Below, piece after piece: positions 26,587-35,351 of a stretch of 64,000 nt of DNA. Position 1 is the stretch's first letter, and every line of letters begins with the position of its first letter. The stretch comes from Neobacillus nitrireducens (GTDB lineage Bacteria > Bacillota > Bacilli > Bacillales > Cytobacillaceae). The translations under genes were made by a program, and so were the position numbers. The notes below the pieces were generated by a model, which worked only from the letters and a program-made list of their open reading frames with translations, did no database searches and was not told where the DNA came from. The stretch is taken from NCBI RefSeq assembly GCF_030915405.1, contig NZ_CP133262.1, positions 62,001-126,000 on the forward strand, written 5' to 3'.

Positions 26587-28077
26587 ATGTATCGATCCTA
26601 TAAAATACAAATTCATACGGAACATGAATTGTTCGACTACTGTGACTCCCTCTGTTTTAAAGCGAAAAATTTGTACAATATCACCAACTTCTATATTAGG
26701 CAGGTGTACACAGCTTTAAAAAAAGAAACAAGAAATGAAAATCAACTTCAAGTTCTAACAGATATTCAAGACCATTTACCTCAAATGAATAAAATTCGTC
26801 TAAAAAGTTTTGAGAGAGCCAAATCTAAGCCTAAAAAAGTTGATCATAATGGTCATGTTTTGGAGCCAAAACTGAAGCAATTTGAAATGCCCCATCCAGA
26901 GAAAGCCTTCCTTTCCTATAACTTTGTAGAAGCACTATTTAAAGTGATGAAACAAATCGATTACATTTCTATGCCCTCTCAATCCAATCAACAAACCATG
27001 AAAAAGGTTTATGATGATTGGAAAAGCTTTTTCGAAGCCTCAAAGAAATATAAAACCCAGCCTGCTAGCTTTTCAGGAAAACCAAAGATTCCTAAGTTTA
27101 AACCGAAAAATGGACGGACGACCTGTTATTTAACCAATCAAATTATTAAAATTAAAAGTGGAGATATGCTTACATTACCAGGAACTCCTCTTAAATTAAA
27201 ACTGGGTAAAATCGCACATATAGATGGTAAACTACAACAAGTGCGGATTGTCCCGTCCTATGGTCGGTATGTCATGGAAGTCGTTTTTAAAAGTGAACAG
27301 GAAAAGGAGATCAAGCGATCAGAAAAACAAGTAAATGAGTGGATATTTGAGCCGAAACGAGTAATGGGTATTGATTTGGGCGTAGATAACCTGGCAACTA
27401 TCATCGATAACACGGGGCTAATGCCTCTGCTTATCAAGGGCAAATGGTTAAAATCGATCAATCAATACTATAACAAATTAAGAGCCAAATACATGAGTAT
27501 CCTTCGAAATGGAAAAGGACCAAAGGAAGGGAAGTTTCACACGGCAAGATAAATTTCCTTAGATCGAAAAAGAAATAATCGAGTCATGGATTTTTTACAT
27601 AAAGCCAGTGTAAAAGTGGTGGAGATTGCTAGAGAAAGAACCATTGATACGATCATCATTGGAAAAAATGAGGGTTGGAAGATGGAGGTTGATATGCAAA
27701 AGACGAATAAACAAACCTTCATACAAATCCCATATGCCAATTTCATAGGAATGATTCGATACAAAGCAGAAAGACAGGGAATTCAAGTCATTGTCCGAGA
27801 AGAAAGCTATACCTCCAAGTCTAGTTTCTTGAATCAAGACCCGATTCCAACCTACGGGGAAGAACACCATAATAATTTTAGCGGGTATAGAAGCAGTCGT
27901 TCTTTTTACAAGATCAAAGGTTCTAAGATTCTGATCCATGCGGATGTGAATGGTGCTTTTAATATTGTCCGTAAGCATACAAAGGATGTCTTCGAAGGAA
28001 TGGAGAGAAAACAGTTCCTCCAATCCCCACGAAAGATAATCATCATAAAGATAAGAAAGGCAAAGCTGAAGGCCTAG
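26587..28077 (+). pseudogene. tnpB: TnpB RNA-guided nuclease gene with one in-frame stop
   Basis: A single frame spans 26587-28077, broken only by TAA at 27550-27552 (FHTAR, stop, ISLDRKRNNR). RuvC motifs are present: GIDLGVDNLAT (D263), IIIGKNEGWK, and ADVNGAFNIVRK (D about 453). The zinc-ribbon region (TSKSSFLNQDPIPTYG) lacks CxxC cysteines, as in one common TnpB subgroup. ATG 26587 is well spaced behind GAGGAAGGGG; GTG 26578 overlaps it. TnpB cuts DNA guided by the RNA from the element's right end. The stop removes RuvC II and III unless read through. Confidence 0.85.
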
Positions 28078-28172
28078 GCCTGATGTAGTAGCGGGACTTG
28101 TGGTAGCCCTCGTAAAGACAATGCGGCTTTAAAGCCTATTCTTTCGAAACCCCATGCTTTAGCTATGGGGAT
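28060..28172 (+). ncRNA. Putative omega RNA (right-end RNA) of the TnpB element
   Basis: The 3' end of tnpB and the following 95 nt up to the right-end hairpin are where IS605-type elements encode the TnpB guide scaffold. The segment has GC-rich stem potential (AGGCCTAGGCCT at 28070-28081; ATGCGGCTTTAAAGCC). The guide would be the flanking bases after 28172 (ACTCATAGAACGTG...). Assigned by position, not by covariance. Confidence 0.5.
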
Positions 28173-28174
28173 AC

Positions 28175-28654
28175 TCATAGAACGTGTTTTATTGTTTTTA
28201 AATGCTGAATGTGAATGCCAATATGTCCGATACCAATGATGATTGCAGATACAATCAGCCAAATAACTTCACCATAAATACCTAAAAGCAAAAAAGCCAT
28301 GACAGGCAGACTAGCACCAGGTACGGGAATTCCATAAAAACTTCGATAAAAATTTTCTTCCGTATGTTCATTCATAAAATATCGAATCCAGCTAAGCTCA
28401 TATAAAATCATTAGGAAAAATGATGCAAGTAGCCACCAGCTCCATGCTGAAAATGGAGCAATGTTAAAATCGCTAAAAAATAGTATGCTACAAGTGCAGC
28501 ATACTTGTCCAACACGCTCAAACACTAGTAATATTCTGTTTTCCTGGGAAGGGTTATAGTCAATTGGCTTATTTTTGCTCCATATGATGTTTGGAATCCA
28601 TAGCATTAATAAATAGATCAGCCCTACATATGAAAATCCGAAATGACCTAACAT
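28175..28654 (-). CDS. Conserved membrane protein of unknown function (159 aa)
   Basis: Four or more hydrophobic segments: FGFSYVGLIYLLMLWIPNII (about 5-24), the WWLLASFFLMILY stretch (about 73-85), LPVMAFLLLGIYGEVIWLIV (about 115-134), and VSAIIIGIGHIGIHI. The pattern N-terminal GxxGFSYVGLIYLLML...NKP is recurrent in Bacillus integral membrane proteins, but no function is known. Start ATG 28654 has a weak GGGGG-type site. Its stop codon abuts the IS605-type element's right end, so the last residues could have been altered by the insertion. Confidence 0.65.
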   Translation of the reverse strand: MLGHFGFSYVGLIYLLMLWIPNIIWSKNKPIDYNPSQENRILLVFERVGQVCCTCSILFFSDFNIAPFSAWSWWLLASFFLMILYELSWIRYFMNEHTEENFYRSFYGIPVPGASLPVMAFLLLGIYGEVIWLIVSAIIIGIGHIGIHIQHLKTIKHVL

Positions 28655-28783
28655 ATAGTACCCCCTGATTATTCAATCCAACATTTTTAAAAAAAGTTTA
28701 TCTATATTCCTTATTTTACCATTTATCAAACAACCAAAACTTACATTAAAATGAAATTATTATGAATTTTTCTTCAGTACCAT

Positions 28784-28823
28784 AAAAAATCACCCTCATA
28801 TAACAAAGTGAGGGTGATTTTCA
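28784..28823. terminator. Bidirectional intrinsic terminator
   Basis: A 13-bp stem (AAAATCACCCTCA / complement) with a 10-nt loop and A/T tails. Confidence 0.75.
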
Positions 28824-28867
28824 ATTTAAAAGATAAGAATGTATAAAGTTTCGACTTTGAAAATTGT

Positions 28868-29010
28868 CCAGCTCCAGCGCCCTAGCGGCTAGTGTCCTTC
28901 GCTCTCCGCCCTACGATAAGTCAACATCGATTCGCTATCGCTCTTCGTGTTTCCTTTATCTCAGTTGGAGCGCTCCAGGCCATACGCCGCTGAACAGGGC
29001 GCTTGCGCTT
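28868..29010. repeat. GC-rich intergenic repeat with terminal complementarity
   Basis: About 140 nt, much more GC-rich than its surroundings. The ends pair: AGCGCCCTAGCGGC (28876-28889) with GCCGCT and AGGGCGCT (28986-29003). The start CCAGCTCCAGCGCCCTAGCG and end AGGGCGCTTGCGCTTTTC are, from memory, common to a repeat dispersed through many Bacillus genomes. It abuts the serC stop codon and may serve as its terminator. Confidence 0.65.
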
Positions 29011-29013
29011 TTC

Positions 29014-30111
29014 TTAACTATTTTCTGTTTGGAATTGAATCATGAACTCTTTGAATGCCTGGCATGCCTCAACTGGAACGGCATTATATGCTGATACCCG
29101 GCATCCGCCAATGGAGCGGTGTCCGTTTACGCCTACAAAACCAGCCTGCTTTGCTTGCTCGAGGAATTTCTTTTCTAAGTCCTTTGATGCTAAGTTGAAG
29201 GTAAGATTCATGAGAGAACGACTGTCCGGTGTTGCATGGCCAATATAAAAACCATTACTAGCGTCAATAGTCTCGTATATCAGGTTCGCTTTTTTCTCAT
29301 TCTGCTCAGCAATGGCAGATAACCCACCTAACTCCCGAGCCCAATTTAGGACCTCTCCGAGCATGTAGATGCCAAAGGTTGGCGGTGTGTTATACAAGGA
29401 ATTATTTTTTGAATGCGTGCTGTATTTTAACATCGTTGGGATAGCTGTATTGGCTTGTTCAAGCAGGTCCTTGCGAATAATCACCACTGTTACCCCTGAA
29501 GGACCAAGGTTCTTCTGTGCGCCTGCATAAATAAGCGCAAACTTACTAACATCGATCGGTTTAGAGAGAATATCACTCGACATGTCTGCAATTAATGGAA
29601 CATCTCCAGTGTCTGGGAAGTCCTTCCACTGAGTACCATAAATTGTATTGTTGGACGTTAAATGAAAATAAGCATCAGTTGAATTGTACAGTAATTGATC
29701 AAGAGTAGGGATGCTGCGGTAATTGCCTTCCTTCGTGGAAGCTGCATGGTAAACTTCACCAAATAGCTTTGCCTCTGTGAAGGCTTTCTCTGACCATGAA
29801 CCAGTCATTACATATCCAGCTTTTTTCCCAGCTTGTAAAAAGTTCATCGGAATCATCGAAAACTGTAGACTAGCACCGCCCTGCAAGAAGAGGACTTCAT
29901 GCGTATCAGGAATGGACAACAGTTCCTTTAAGCTGGCAATTGCCTGATTATGTACGTCTTCATAAGCCTTGCTTCGATGGCTAAGTTCCATAACCGACAT
30001 GCCCGTACCTCGAAAATCTACCAGTTCCTCCTGAGCTTTTTCTAAGACAGAAATTGGTAACGCGGACGGACCTGCATTAAAATTATAAGTGCGGTGGACT
30101 TTCAGTTTCAT
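29014..30111 (-). CDS. serC: Phosphoserine aminotransferase
   Basis: 365 residues, full length for SerC. It begins with RTYNFNAGPSALP and has FRGTGMSVMELSHRSKAYED, LFLQGGASLQFSMIPMN, the PLP-lysine site FALIYAGAQKNLGPSG, and the C-terminal INGHRSIGG-type motif (here VNGHRSIGGCRVSAYNAVP). It converts 3-phosphohydroxypyruvate to phosphoserine in serine synthesis (and acts in PLP synthesis in some bacteria). ATG 30111 sits 8 nt behind GGAG; GTG 30120 overlaps that site. It is a single-gene unit; serA and serB are not nearby. Confidence 0.95.
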   Translation of the reverse strand: MKLKVHRTYNFNAGPSALPISVLEKAQEELVDFRGTGMSVMELSHRSKAYEDVHNQAIASLKELLSIPDTHEVLFLQGGASLQFSMIPMNFLQAGKKAGYVMTGSWSEKAFTEAKLFGEVYHAASTKEGNYRSIPTLDQLLYNSTDAYFHLTSNNTIYGTQWKDFPDTGDVPLIADMSSDILSKPIDVSKFALIYAGAQKNLGPSGVTVVIIRKDLLEQANTAIPTMLKYSTHSKNNSLYNTPPTFGIYMLGEVLNWARELGGLSAIAEQNEKKANLIYETIDASNGFYIGHATPDSRSLMNLTFNLASKDLEKKFLEQAKQAGFVGVNGHRSIGGCRVSAYNAVPVEACQAFKEFMIQFQTENS

Positions 30112-30140
30112 TTTTATCACTCCATTTTTTCTTTTCTATG

Positions 30141-30202
30141 ACTATACCATACTTATAAAATTCCGAAAATAAATTTAATTGTGAAATCGTGAAAAATTTC
30201 AC
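30141..30202 (-). promoter_or_regulatory. serC promoter region with GTGAAA half-sites
   Basis: A minus-strand TATAGT (30146-30141) can be a -10. Upstream, GTGAAA-AA-TTTCAC (30189-30202) is an inverted repeat and another GTGAAA lies at 30181. Position -45 to -65 would suit an activator. The binding protein is unknown. Confidence 0.4.
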
Positions 30203-30254
30203 TTTTTAATTAAAATATCGAATTTTAACTTTTCTCAGTTAGTCTTTGACTTCT

Positions 30255-30319
30255 GCGGGACCAAATAACGACTGGATGAGCAGAAGGGAAGGGAAGCTAC
30301 CTGCAAAAGAGAGTCCCGC
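30255..30319. other. Long-range stem in the serC upstream region
   Basis: GCGGGAC (30255-30261) pairs with GTCCCGC (30313-30319) across about 50 nt. Nothing else is recognised in 30203-30378. It may be a leftover repeat or a structured transcript; no T-box features were found. Confidence 0.3.
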
Positions 30320-30378
30320 CTAACTTGTTTGTGCAACAACCATTCCCGAAAGTGCTCCACCGGATGCCCCAGCCAAAT

Positions 30379-30428
30379 TAAAAAAAAAGCAAAAGGTGTC
30401 TCCAATCAATGGAAAGGCCTTTTGCTTC
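30379..30428 (-). terminator. Intrinsic terminator of the small membrane protein gene
   Basis: GCAAAAGG...CCTTTTGC stem with inner pairing, followed on the minus strand by a T run. Confidence 0.75.
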
Positions 30429-30437
30429 TAATTTTTA

Positions 30438-30674
30438 TCAATAGTAATTAAAGCCCAAATAGATAATATAAATAATGATTGCTGCGATTGCGATAATCCA
30501 AACAAGAAATACAGGATTCAGTAAGTATGGGTGCCTTTGAGTGCTTTTATTGATTTGCGTATCAAATTCACCGGTTCTAGTACTAACCATTCTCCCAGTC
30601 CTTAGCGTGAAAATTAAACCGCCAATCAAAACTAACAAAGCAATACCAGACAAAATGAGATGCCAATTACTCAA
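30438..30674 (-). CDS. Small two-helix membrane protein
   Basis: 78 residues. Helix 1 (HLILSGIALLVLIGGLIFTL) and helix 2 (FLVWIIAIAAIIIYIIYLGF) flank a polar loop with TGRMVSTRTGEFDTQINKST. Start is TTG 30674 behind AAGGTGG. No known family. It has its own terminator. Confidence 0.65.
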   Translation of the reverse strand: MSNWHLILSGIALLVLIGGLIFTLRTGRMVSTRTGEFDTQINKSTQRHPYLLNPVFLVWIIAIAAIIIYIIYLGFNYY

Positions 30675-30835
30675 TTATATAACCACCTTTTTTTTCATAT
30701 AATTTGAGAAAATGTGGTGAAATATGCATAAGCAGGTTTAAATTTCTTCAAGAAAACATGATTGATTATTCATTCATTTTTCGATACAGTTGTATTAACA
30801 ATTTGGAAAATTCGAAAAAAGGGGTGTAGTTAACT

Positions 30836-31633
30836 ATGTTAAATATGTTTACTAATGAGGACGTTATCTGCGTAGAAGGAAATATTCAAAGCTCAGGAAT
30901 CATATTAGGAACGGTTTATTCCTTTTTAGTTGATGGAATGCTAATCGATACAGGGCCGCAATGTCTTGAAAAAGAACTGATCCCTATTTATGAGGACCTA
31001 AACTTTGAATTGGTTACATTAACCCATAGCCATGAAGACCATTCTGGTTTAGCTCCTTGGATTCAAACCAATAGGAATGTTCCAATTTATGTTCATCCGA
31101 AAGGAATAGGTATATGTGCGGAGTATTGTCCCTACCCGAAGTACCGGCAACTTACTTGGGGAGTTCGGTCTGTCTTTGATGCTTTGCCGCTTGGGGAGAA
31201 CATTCAATCACGCAGTCAAGAATGGAAAATCATCTACACACCGGGACATGCTGATGACCATGTCTCATTTTTCCATGAAGAAAGCGGCCGACTATTTTCA
31301 GGCGATTTATTTGTCACATCACGAACGAAAGTCATTATGGACAGTGAATCCATCCCAGTGATCATTCAATCGATTCGCACCCTGCTCAACTATGATTTCC
31401 AAGCGTTATTTTGTTGTCATAGCGGCTATATTAAGGATGGAAAAAGCAAGATGATCCAAAAGCTAGATTACCTTGAAAATCTATCTGGTGAAGTGAATAA
31501 TCTCTATAGAGAAGGTCGCTCCATTGATGAAATCACTCAATTGCTTTTTCCAAAAAAGTACCCAATTATAGCTTTTTCAGAAGGGCAATGGAATACTAGA
31601 CATATCATCGCCTCAATTGTCGAAGAAAGTTAA
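30836..31633 (+). CDS. MBL-fold metallo-hydrolase
   Basis: 265 residues with the metallo-beta-lactamase HxHxDH motif as THSHEDHSG (about 62-70), a later GHADDH (third metal ligand), FSGDLF (bridging Asp) and a CCHSG near residue 200. The C-terminal region (NLYREGRSIDEITQLLF, from about residue 222) is the helical cap common in small-molecule hydrolases of this fold. Two-metal hydrolase, substrate unknown, cytoplasmic. ATG 30836 follows AAAAAAGGGG. Confidence 0.8.
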   Translation: MLNMFTNEDVICVEGNIQSSGIILGTVYSFLVDGMLIDTGPQCLEKELIPIYEDLNFELVTLTHSHEDHSGLAPWIQTNRNVPIYVHPKGIGICAEYCPYPKYRQLTWGVRSVFDALPLGENIQSRSQEWKIIYTPGHADDHVSFFHEESGRLFSGDLFVTSRTKVIMDSESIPVIIQSIRTLLNYDFQALFCCHSGYIKDGKSKMIQKLDYLENLSGEVNNLYREGRSIDEITQLLFPKKYPIIAFSEGQWNTRHIIASIVEES

Positions 31634-31635
31634 CT

Positions 31636-31679
31636 AAAAAAGCTAAAAAAGGTTTCAAGACCTTTTTTAGCTTTTTTTA
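31636..31679. terminator. Bidirectional intrinsic terminator
   Basis: A 17-bp stem (AAAGCTAAAAAAGGT / ACCTTTTTTAGCTTT) serving the converging genes on both sides. Confidence 0.85.
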
Positions 31680-31814
31680 GTTTACATTGGTTAATTCTGA
31701 TAAATGAACCAACTGAATATTATGCAAACTATCTACTTCCTTTATTTCGCAAAAACCTGATGTGTATTTGTAAAGGATAATATATTTCTTGCCATTGTAA
31801 AGAACATGTTCCAT
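31677..31814 (-). CDS. Hypothetical 45-residue protein
   Basis: ATG 31814 is set by a GGATGGAGAT site. The product (EHVLYNGKKYIILYKYTSGF ... VHLSELTNVN) looks like a small compact beta domain with no signal or membrane part. An upstream in-frame extension to 31865 lacks a ribosome site. No family recognised. Confidence 0.5.
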   Translation of the reverse strand: MEHVLYNGKKYIILYKYTSGFCEIKEVDSLHNIQLVHLSELTNVN

Positions 31815-32006
31815 TTTATCTCCATCCTTTGACTTTCTTAAAATTATTGTATATAAGCCATACATAGTAATCTATGATGTTCAATTAAAGAATATGTAAA
31901 TTATTTTTGAAGAGTGTGACTTAGATATTCATTCAAAAAAACAATCTGGTAGAATGAGTGTGATAAGATACTCATACTAGCGTTTTTAGTTAGAGGAGGA
32001 ATCGGT

Positions 32007-32741
32007 TTGAGTAAGAAACCAGTGATCGGCATATCAGGTGCCTATGTGAAACATAACGAATATATGGAAGGTGTCTATGTACACCATGATTATCATAAAA
32101 GTGTTGCTGCTAATGGAGGGATCCCGATTATTCTTCCCTATATTAGCCCCGAAATAGCATTAGAGACGCTTGTCTTATGCGATGGAATAATTCTTAGCGG
32201 GGGAGAGGACGTTGACCCAAAACTTTATGGCCAGGACCCGCATCGTCACTTAGGTCCAACTACACCCGAACGGGACATGGCGGAGATTGCAATGGTGAAA
32301 TATGCACTTGAAAACAATATCCCATTGCTTGCGATTTGCAGAGGTGTTCAAATTTTGAATGTCGCCCTTGGCGGTACGTTAATCCAGGACATCCCGAGTC
32401 AAGTTAAAGAACCAATCCAACACTCACAGAAAATAGAGAGAAGTTGGGAGACTCACTGGGTGACCATCAATACGGATAGCAAATTATTTGAAATCGTTGG
32501 TTCTGAACGGGTACGTGTGAATAGTCTCCATCATCAGTCAATCGATAAGGTAGCCAATGATCTTAGAGTTGTTGCCCAATCCTCTGACGGGATTGTTGAA
32601 GCTGTAGAGTATATCCATCCAACCACATTTACGGTCGGTGTCCAGTGGCATCCTGAATCAATGGCTAACACAAACGATGAGATGAATAATGTGTTCAAAG
32701 AATTTATAAACAGCTGTGTAAAAGTCCCAATTTCGATTTAA
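32007..32741 (+). CDS. Gamma-glutamyl-gamma-aminobutyrate hydrolase family protein (class I GATase)
   Basis: 244 residues of the PuuD type. It has VHHDYHKSVAANGGIPIILP, the SGGEDVDPKLYG motif, the nucleophile elbow LLAICRGVQILNVALGGTL (Cys about 113) and the His-Glu dyad in VQWHPES. Such enzymes hydrolyse gamma-glutamyl amides (gamma-Glu-GABA or related). Start is TTG 32007 behind GAGGAGGA. A cysteine desulfurase gene follows after 21 nt and is probably co-transcribed. Confidence 0.85.
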   Translation: MSKKPVIGISGAYVKHNEYMEGVYVHHDYHKSVAANGGIPIILPYISPEIALETLVLCDGIILSGGEDVDPKLYGQDPHRHLGPTTPERDMAEIAMVKYALENNIPLLAICRGVQILNVALGGTLIQDIPSQVKEPIQHSQKIERSWETHWVTINTDSKLFEIVGSERVRVNSLHHQSIDKVANDLRVVAQSSDGIVEAVEYIHPTTFTVGVQWHPESMANTNDEMNNVFKEFINSCVKVPISI

Positions 32742-32762
32742 GGGAAAGGAATGATTCAATTG

Positions 32763-33878
32763 ATGGAAAAAATTTATCTGGATTACAATGCTAGTACACC
32801 GATTGCTCCTGAAGTCGCCGAGGCAATGAAACCGCTGTTAGATCATTTTTTTGGGAATCCATCAGCCTTACATTGGGCAGGGCTACCCGTGAAGGAATTA
32901 TTACATCAAGCCAGAGCACAGGTGGCGGAATTAATTGGCTGTACCCCAAGAGAAGTAATTTTTACAAGTGGTGGCAGCGAAGCCAATAACCTTGCGTTAA
33001 AAGGTTTTTATTTTAAAAATCGACATAAAGGCAATCATATCATTACTTCTAAAATTGAACATCCTGCGATTATCAATCCTTGCAAATTTCTTGAACAAAT
33101 TGGGGCAAAGGTCACATATGTAGACGTGGATCGGGATGGGAAAGTTTCACTAGAAACAATAAAAAAAGCGATCACAAAGGAAACAATCTTGATTTCGATT
33201 ATGCATTCCAACAACGAAACAGGTACCTTGCAGCCCATCAAAGAGATTGGGGAAATCGCTCAAGAACATGGGATTACTTTCCATACGGATGCTTCCCAAT
33301 CGGTCGGTAAGGTCCCGGTGAATGTGGGCGATTTGAAAGTAGATATGCTTACGATTGCCGGCCATAAGCTCTACGCACCAAAGGGAATTGGGGCACTGTA
33401 TATAAGAGAGGGAATCCATTTGGAACCGCTTATCCATGGAGCGGGGCATGAGTTTGGACTTCGTGCCGGTACTGAAAATACGTTATTAGCAGTGGGCTTA
33501 GGAACGGCTTGTGAAATTGCTAAGCAACAGGTGGGGAATACTGGAATAAAAGATTTAACCGATTATTTTTGGAATCGACTAAATGATGCCTTCGGGGATC
33601 AAGTCGTTTTGAATGGGCACCCGGAAGACCGTCTGCCCAATACATTAAATATCAGTTTTGTCAGAAGAATAGGTCAAGAACTGTTAGATTCCATCCCTCA
33701 GTTAGCAGCGTCAACTGGATCGGCCTGTCATGCCGGCAGTATTGAACTATCACCCGTCTTAAAAGAAATGGATGTTCCTGAAGAGGTAGGAATGGGTGCA
33801 ATTCGCTTTAGTTTAGGCAGGTATACGACGAAAGAAGAGCTTGATCGAGTGATGGAATCGTTGAAGGGAATTGTGTAA
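32763..33878 (+). CDS. Cysteine desulfurase (NifS/IscS-like)
   Basis: 371 residues of a class V PLP enzyme: IYLDYNASTP at the start, TSGGSEANNLALKG, the PLP lysine in AGHKLYAPKGIGALY (about 200), RAGTENT, and the active-site cysteine loop STGSACHAG (about 321). It removes sulfur from cysteine to give alanine and an enzyme persulfide for cofactor or tRNA thiolation. The start is uncertain: AAAGGA ends at 32750, which suits TTG 32760 or ATG 32763 better than ATG 32751. No iscU or thiI-like partner is adjacent. Confidence 0.85.
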   Translation: MEKIYLDYNASTPIAPEVAEAMKPLLDHFFGNPSALHWAGLPVKELLHQARAQVAELIGCTPREVIFTSGGSEANNLALKGFYFKNRHKGNHIITSKIEHPAIINPCKFLEQIGAKVTYVDVDRDGKVSLETIKKAITKETILISIMHSNNETGTLQPIKEIGEIAQEHGITFHTDASQSVGKVPVNVGDLKVDMLTIAGHKLYAPKGIGALYIREGIHLEPLIHGAGHEFGLRAGTENTLLAVGLGTACEIAKQQVGNTGIKDLTDYFWNRLNDAFGDQVVLNGHPEDRLPNTLNISFVRRIGQELLDSIPQLAASTGSACHAGSIELSPVLKEMDVPEEVGMGAIRFSLGRYTTKEELDRVMESLKGIV

Positions 33879-33991
33879 TAGCGAAGGCCATTAATTTTCT
33901 GGAAGTGTCATTAAATTGAAGATGATTTGATAGGACCGGGCCGATGAAAATGGTAGAATAAAAAAATCAAGAGAGAAGGAGTTAATAGGCC

Positions 33992-34297
33992 ATGAACCAA
34001 GTAGAAATTATCGCTCGGAGAATACTAGGTTGGAAGTTAAATAGGTGGGACAGATGGTTTGATTTTGAAAAGGGGACATTCATTCCAGTAACTGATTTTC
34101 AACCTGAACAAAATCTTGACCATGCGATGCTCATCGTAGAAAAATTAAAAGATTTCGGCTTTACTTATACAACGAATGGGGTTTCTGAAGTTTGCTTTAA
34201 TAACATATGTGAAACGGGCGAAACATTAGCACAAGCCATCACTAATGCAGCCTTCACGATTGCTGATAACAGTACGATTGCAGAAGGATGGATGTAA
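33992..34297 (+). CDS. BC1872-like (phage ABA-sandwich) small protein
   Basis: 101 residues. The start (NQVEIIARRILGWKLNRWDR), the middle FQPEQNLDHAMLIVEKLKDF and the end ETLAQAITNAAFTIADNSTI follow the pattern of short phage-derived BC1872-type proteins in bacilli. Function unknown. GAGAAGGAG precedes the ATG. It stands alone before a terminator, with no other phage genes around it. Confidence 0.65.
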   Translation: MNQVEIIARRILGWKLNRWDRWFDFEKGTFIPVTDFQPEQNLDHAMLIVEKLKDFGFTYTTNGVSEVCFNNICETGETLAQAITNAAFTIADNSTIAEGWM

Positions 34298-34322
34298 AAT
34301 TACGAAGGCGATCCATACATAT

Positions 34323-34380
34323 AAAAAAGCTTGTAGAACTAAGTCCTATAAATGGACCAAATCCTACAAGCTTTTATTTT
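34323..34380 (+). terminator. Intrinsic terminator
   Basis: AAAAGCTTGTAG / CTACAAGCTTTT stem around a 27-nt loop, ending in T residues. Confidence 0.7.
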
Positions 34381-34474
34381 TACTTATTTCTCAGTTAAAC
34401 AGTAATAAACCCATCCAATATTTCATGACTGAAAATTACAATGTCATTAGGCAACACAGACAAGAGCCCTCTGT

Positions 34475-35254
34475 TTAAATTAAACCGAGACGCTCTAATC
34501 CATAGCGGACACCATCTTCTTCGGCAGAGAGTGTTACCATATTGGCCACTGCTTTCAACTCATCACGTGCATTTCCCATGGCGACTCCCATTCCTACCAG
34601 TGATAGCATTTCCATATCATTTAAACCATCCCCAAAAGCAACCGCCTCATCTGGGGCAACTCCAAGCTTTTCTAATAATTTACTAAGTCCCACAGCTTTG
34701 TTTGATTTGGACAGATTCACATCACAGGTGCGTGCCCCTGAACTCCATCTGCGAAAATCCAGTTCTGGAACCTTTGTCTGATAGGATGACTCCTCCTCCA
34801 GATCACAATGAAGGAAGATTTGATAAATATCCTGGTCTTTCCAAAATTGCGGCGGGGCAAGCTCCGGTTTCCATGGATCATGCTGATACGCTTCTAAGAC
34901 GAAGGGATGATCTAAATGTGTAACTCTAAAGCTGGTATCGCCTAAAAAAGTAAGAGGGTGATGAAAGTCATTGGATAATTGATGGACTTTTTCTAGTACA
35001 TGCTTCTCAATGGAATTCTTGTATATTTCTTTTCCTTCATGGAAGGCAAAGGCGCCATTAAAAAAGACCATAGAATCGACCCCGGTATCTTGAATAATCG
35101 ACTCTGTAAAATATGGTGCTCTTCCGGTAGCAATTACCACTTTCATCTGTTTCTCTTTTAAGCGCTGAATGGCATCCTTTGTGGCATGACTAAGTGTTTT
35201 ACCATGCGGGAGGATGGTTCCGTCTATATCTAAGATGACAACTTTATAATTCAT
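34475..35254 (-). CDS. Cof-type HAD-IIB family phosphatase
   Basis: 259 residues. Motif I is ILDIDGTILPHG (Asp about 8 and 10), motif II VVIATGRAP, and the C-terminal FGDGLNDMEMLSLVGMGVAM is the metal-binding motif IV, all typical of the YkrA/YwtE-like HAD-IIB sugar-phosphate phosphatases. Substrate unknown. ATG 35254 is preceded by GGGAG; an in-frame TTG at 35269 overlaps that site. Confidence 0.88.
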   Translation of the reverse strand: MNYKVVILDIDGTILPHGKTLSHATKDAIQRLKEKQMKVVIATGRAPYFTESIIQDTGVDSMVFFNGAFAFHEGKEIYKNSIEKHVLEKVHQLSNDFHHPLTFLGDTSFRVTHLDHPFVLEAYQHDPWKPELAPPQFWKDQDIYQIFLHCDLEEESSYQTKVPELDFRRWSSGARTCDVNLSKSNKAVGLSKLLEKLGVAPDEAVAFGDGLNDMEMLSLVGMGVAMGNARDELKAVANMVTLSAEEDGVRYGLERLGLI

Positions 35255-35317
35255 AAAACACACTCCCAATATTCATTCACAGTATTTCTATAGCAAAGTA
35301 TATCATGTAAGAGAAAA

Positions 35318-35346
35318 AATAAGACCCCGATACAGGGAGTCTTATT
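35318..35346 (-). terminator. Intrinsic terminator of the YugP-like gene
   Basis: AATAAGACxCC...GG-GTCTTATT stem immediately after the minus-strand stop at 35352. Confidence 0.6.
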
Positions 35347-35351
35347 GTAAA

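Larger units (their letters stand above)
26437..28175 (+). mobile_element. IS200/IS605-family (tnpB-only) insertion element
   Basis: Subterminal hairpins mark the ends: CCCCTAGCTTTAGATATGGG at 26439-26458 on the left and CCCCATGCTTTAGCTATGGG at 28150-28169 on the right. They are near-identical imperfect palindromes. There are no terminal inverted repeats, as expected for the family, and no tnpA is present, so movement would need a transposase in trans. Exact cleavage points are not determined. The element sits between the LLM oxidoreductase and the stop codon of the membrane protein at 28175. Confidence 0.8.

Noticed and set aside
27258..28023. Antisense open frames across tnpB
   Set aside because: They overlap conserved TnpB coding in the opposite strand and lack start signals.
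30120..30437. T-box leader for serC
   Set aside because: No T-box consensus (TGGNACCGCG-like) or specifier-loop structure could be found; only a long-range stem and GTGAAA half-sites are visible.
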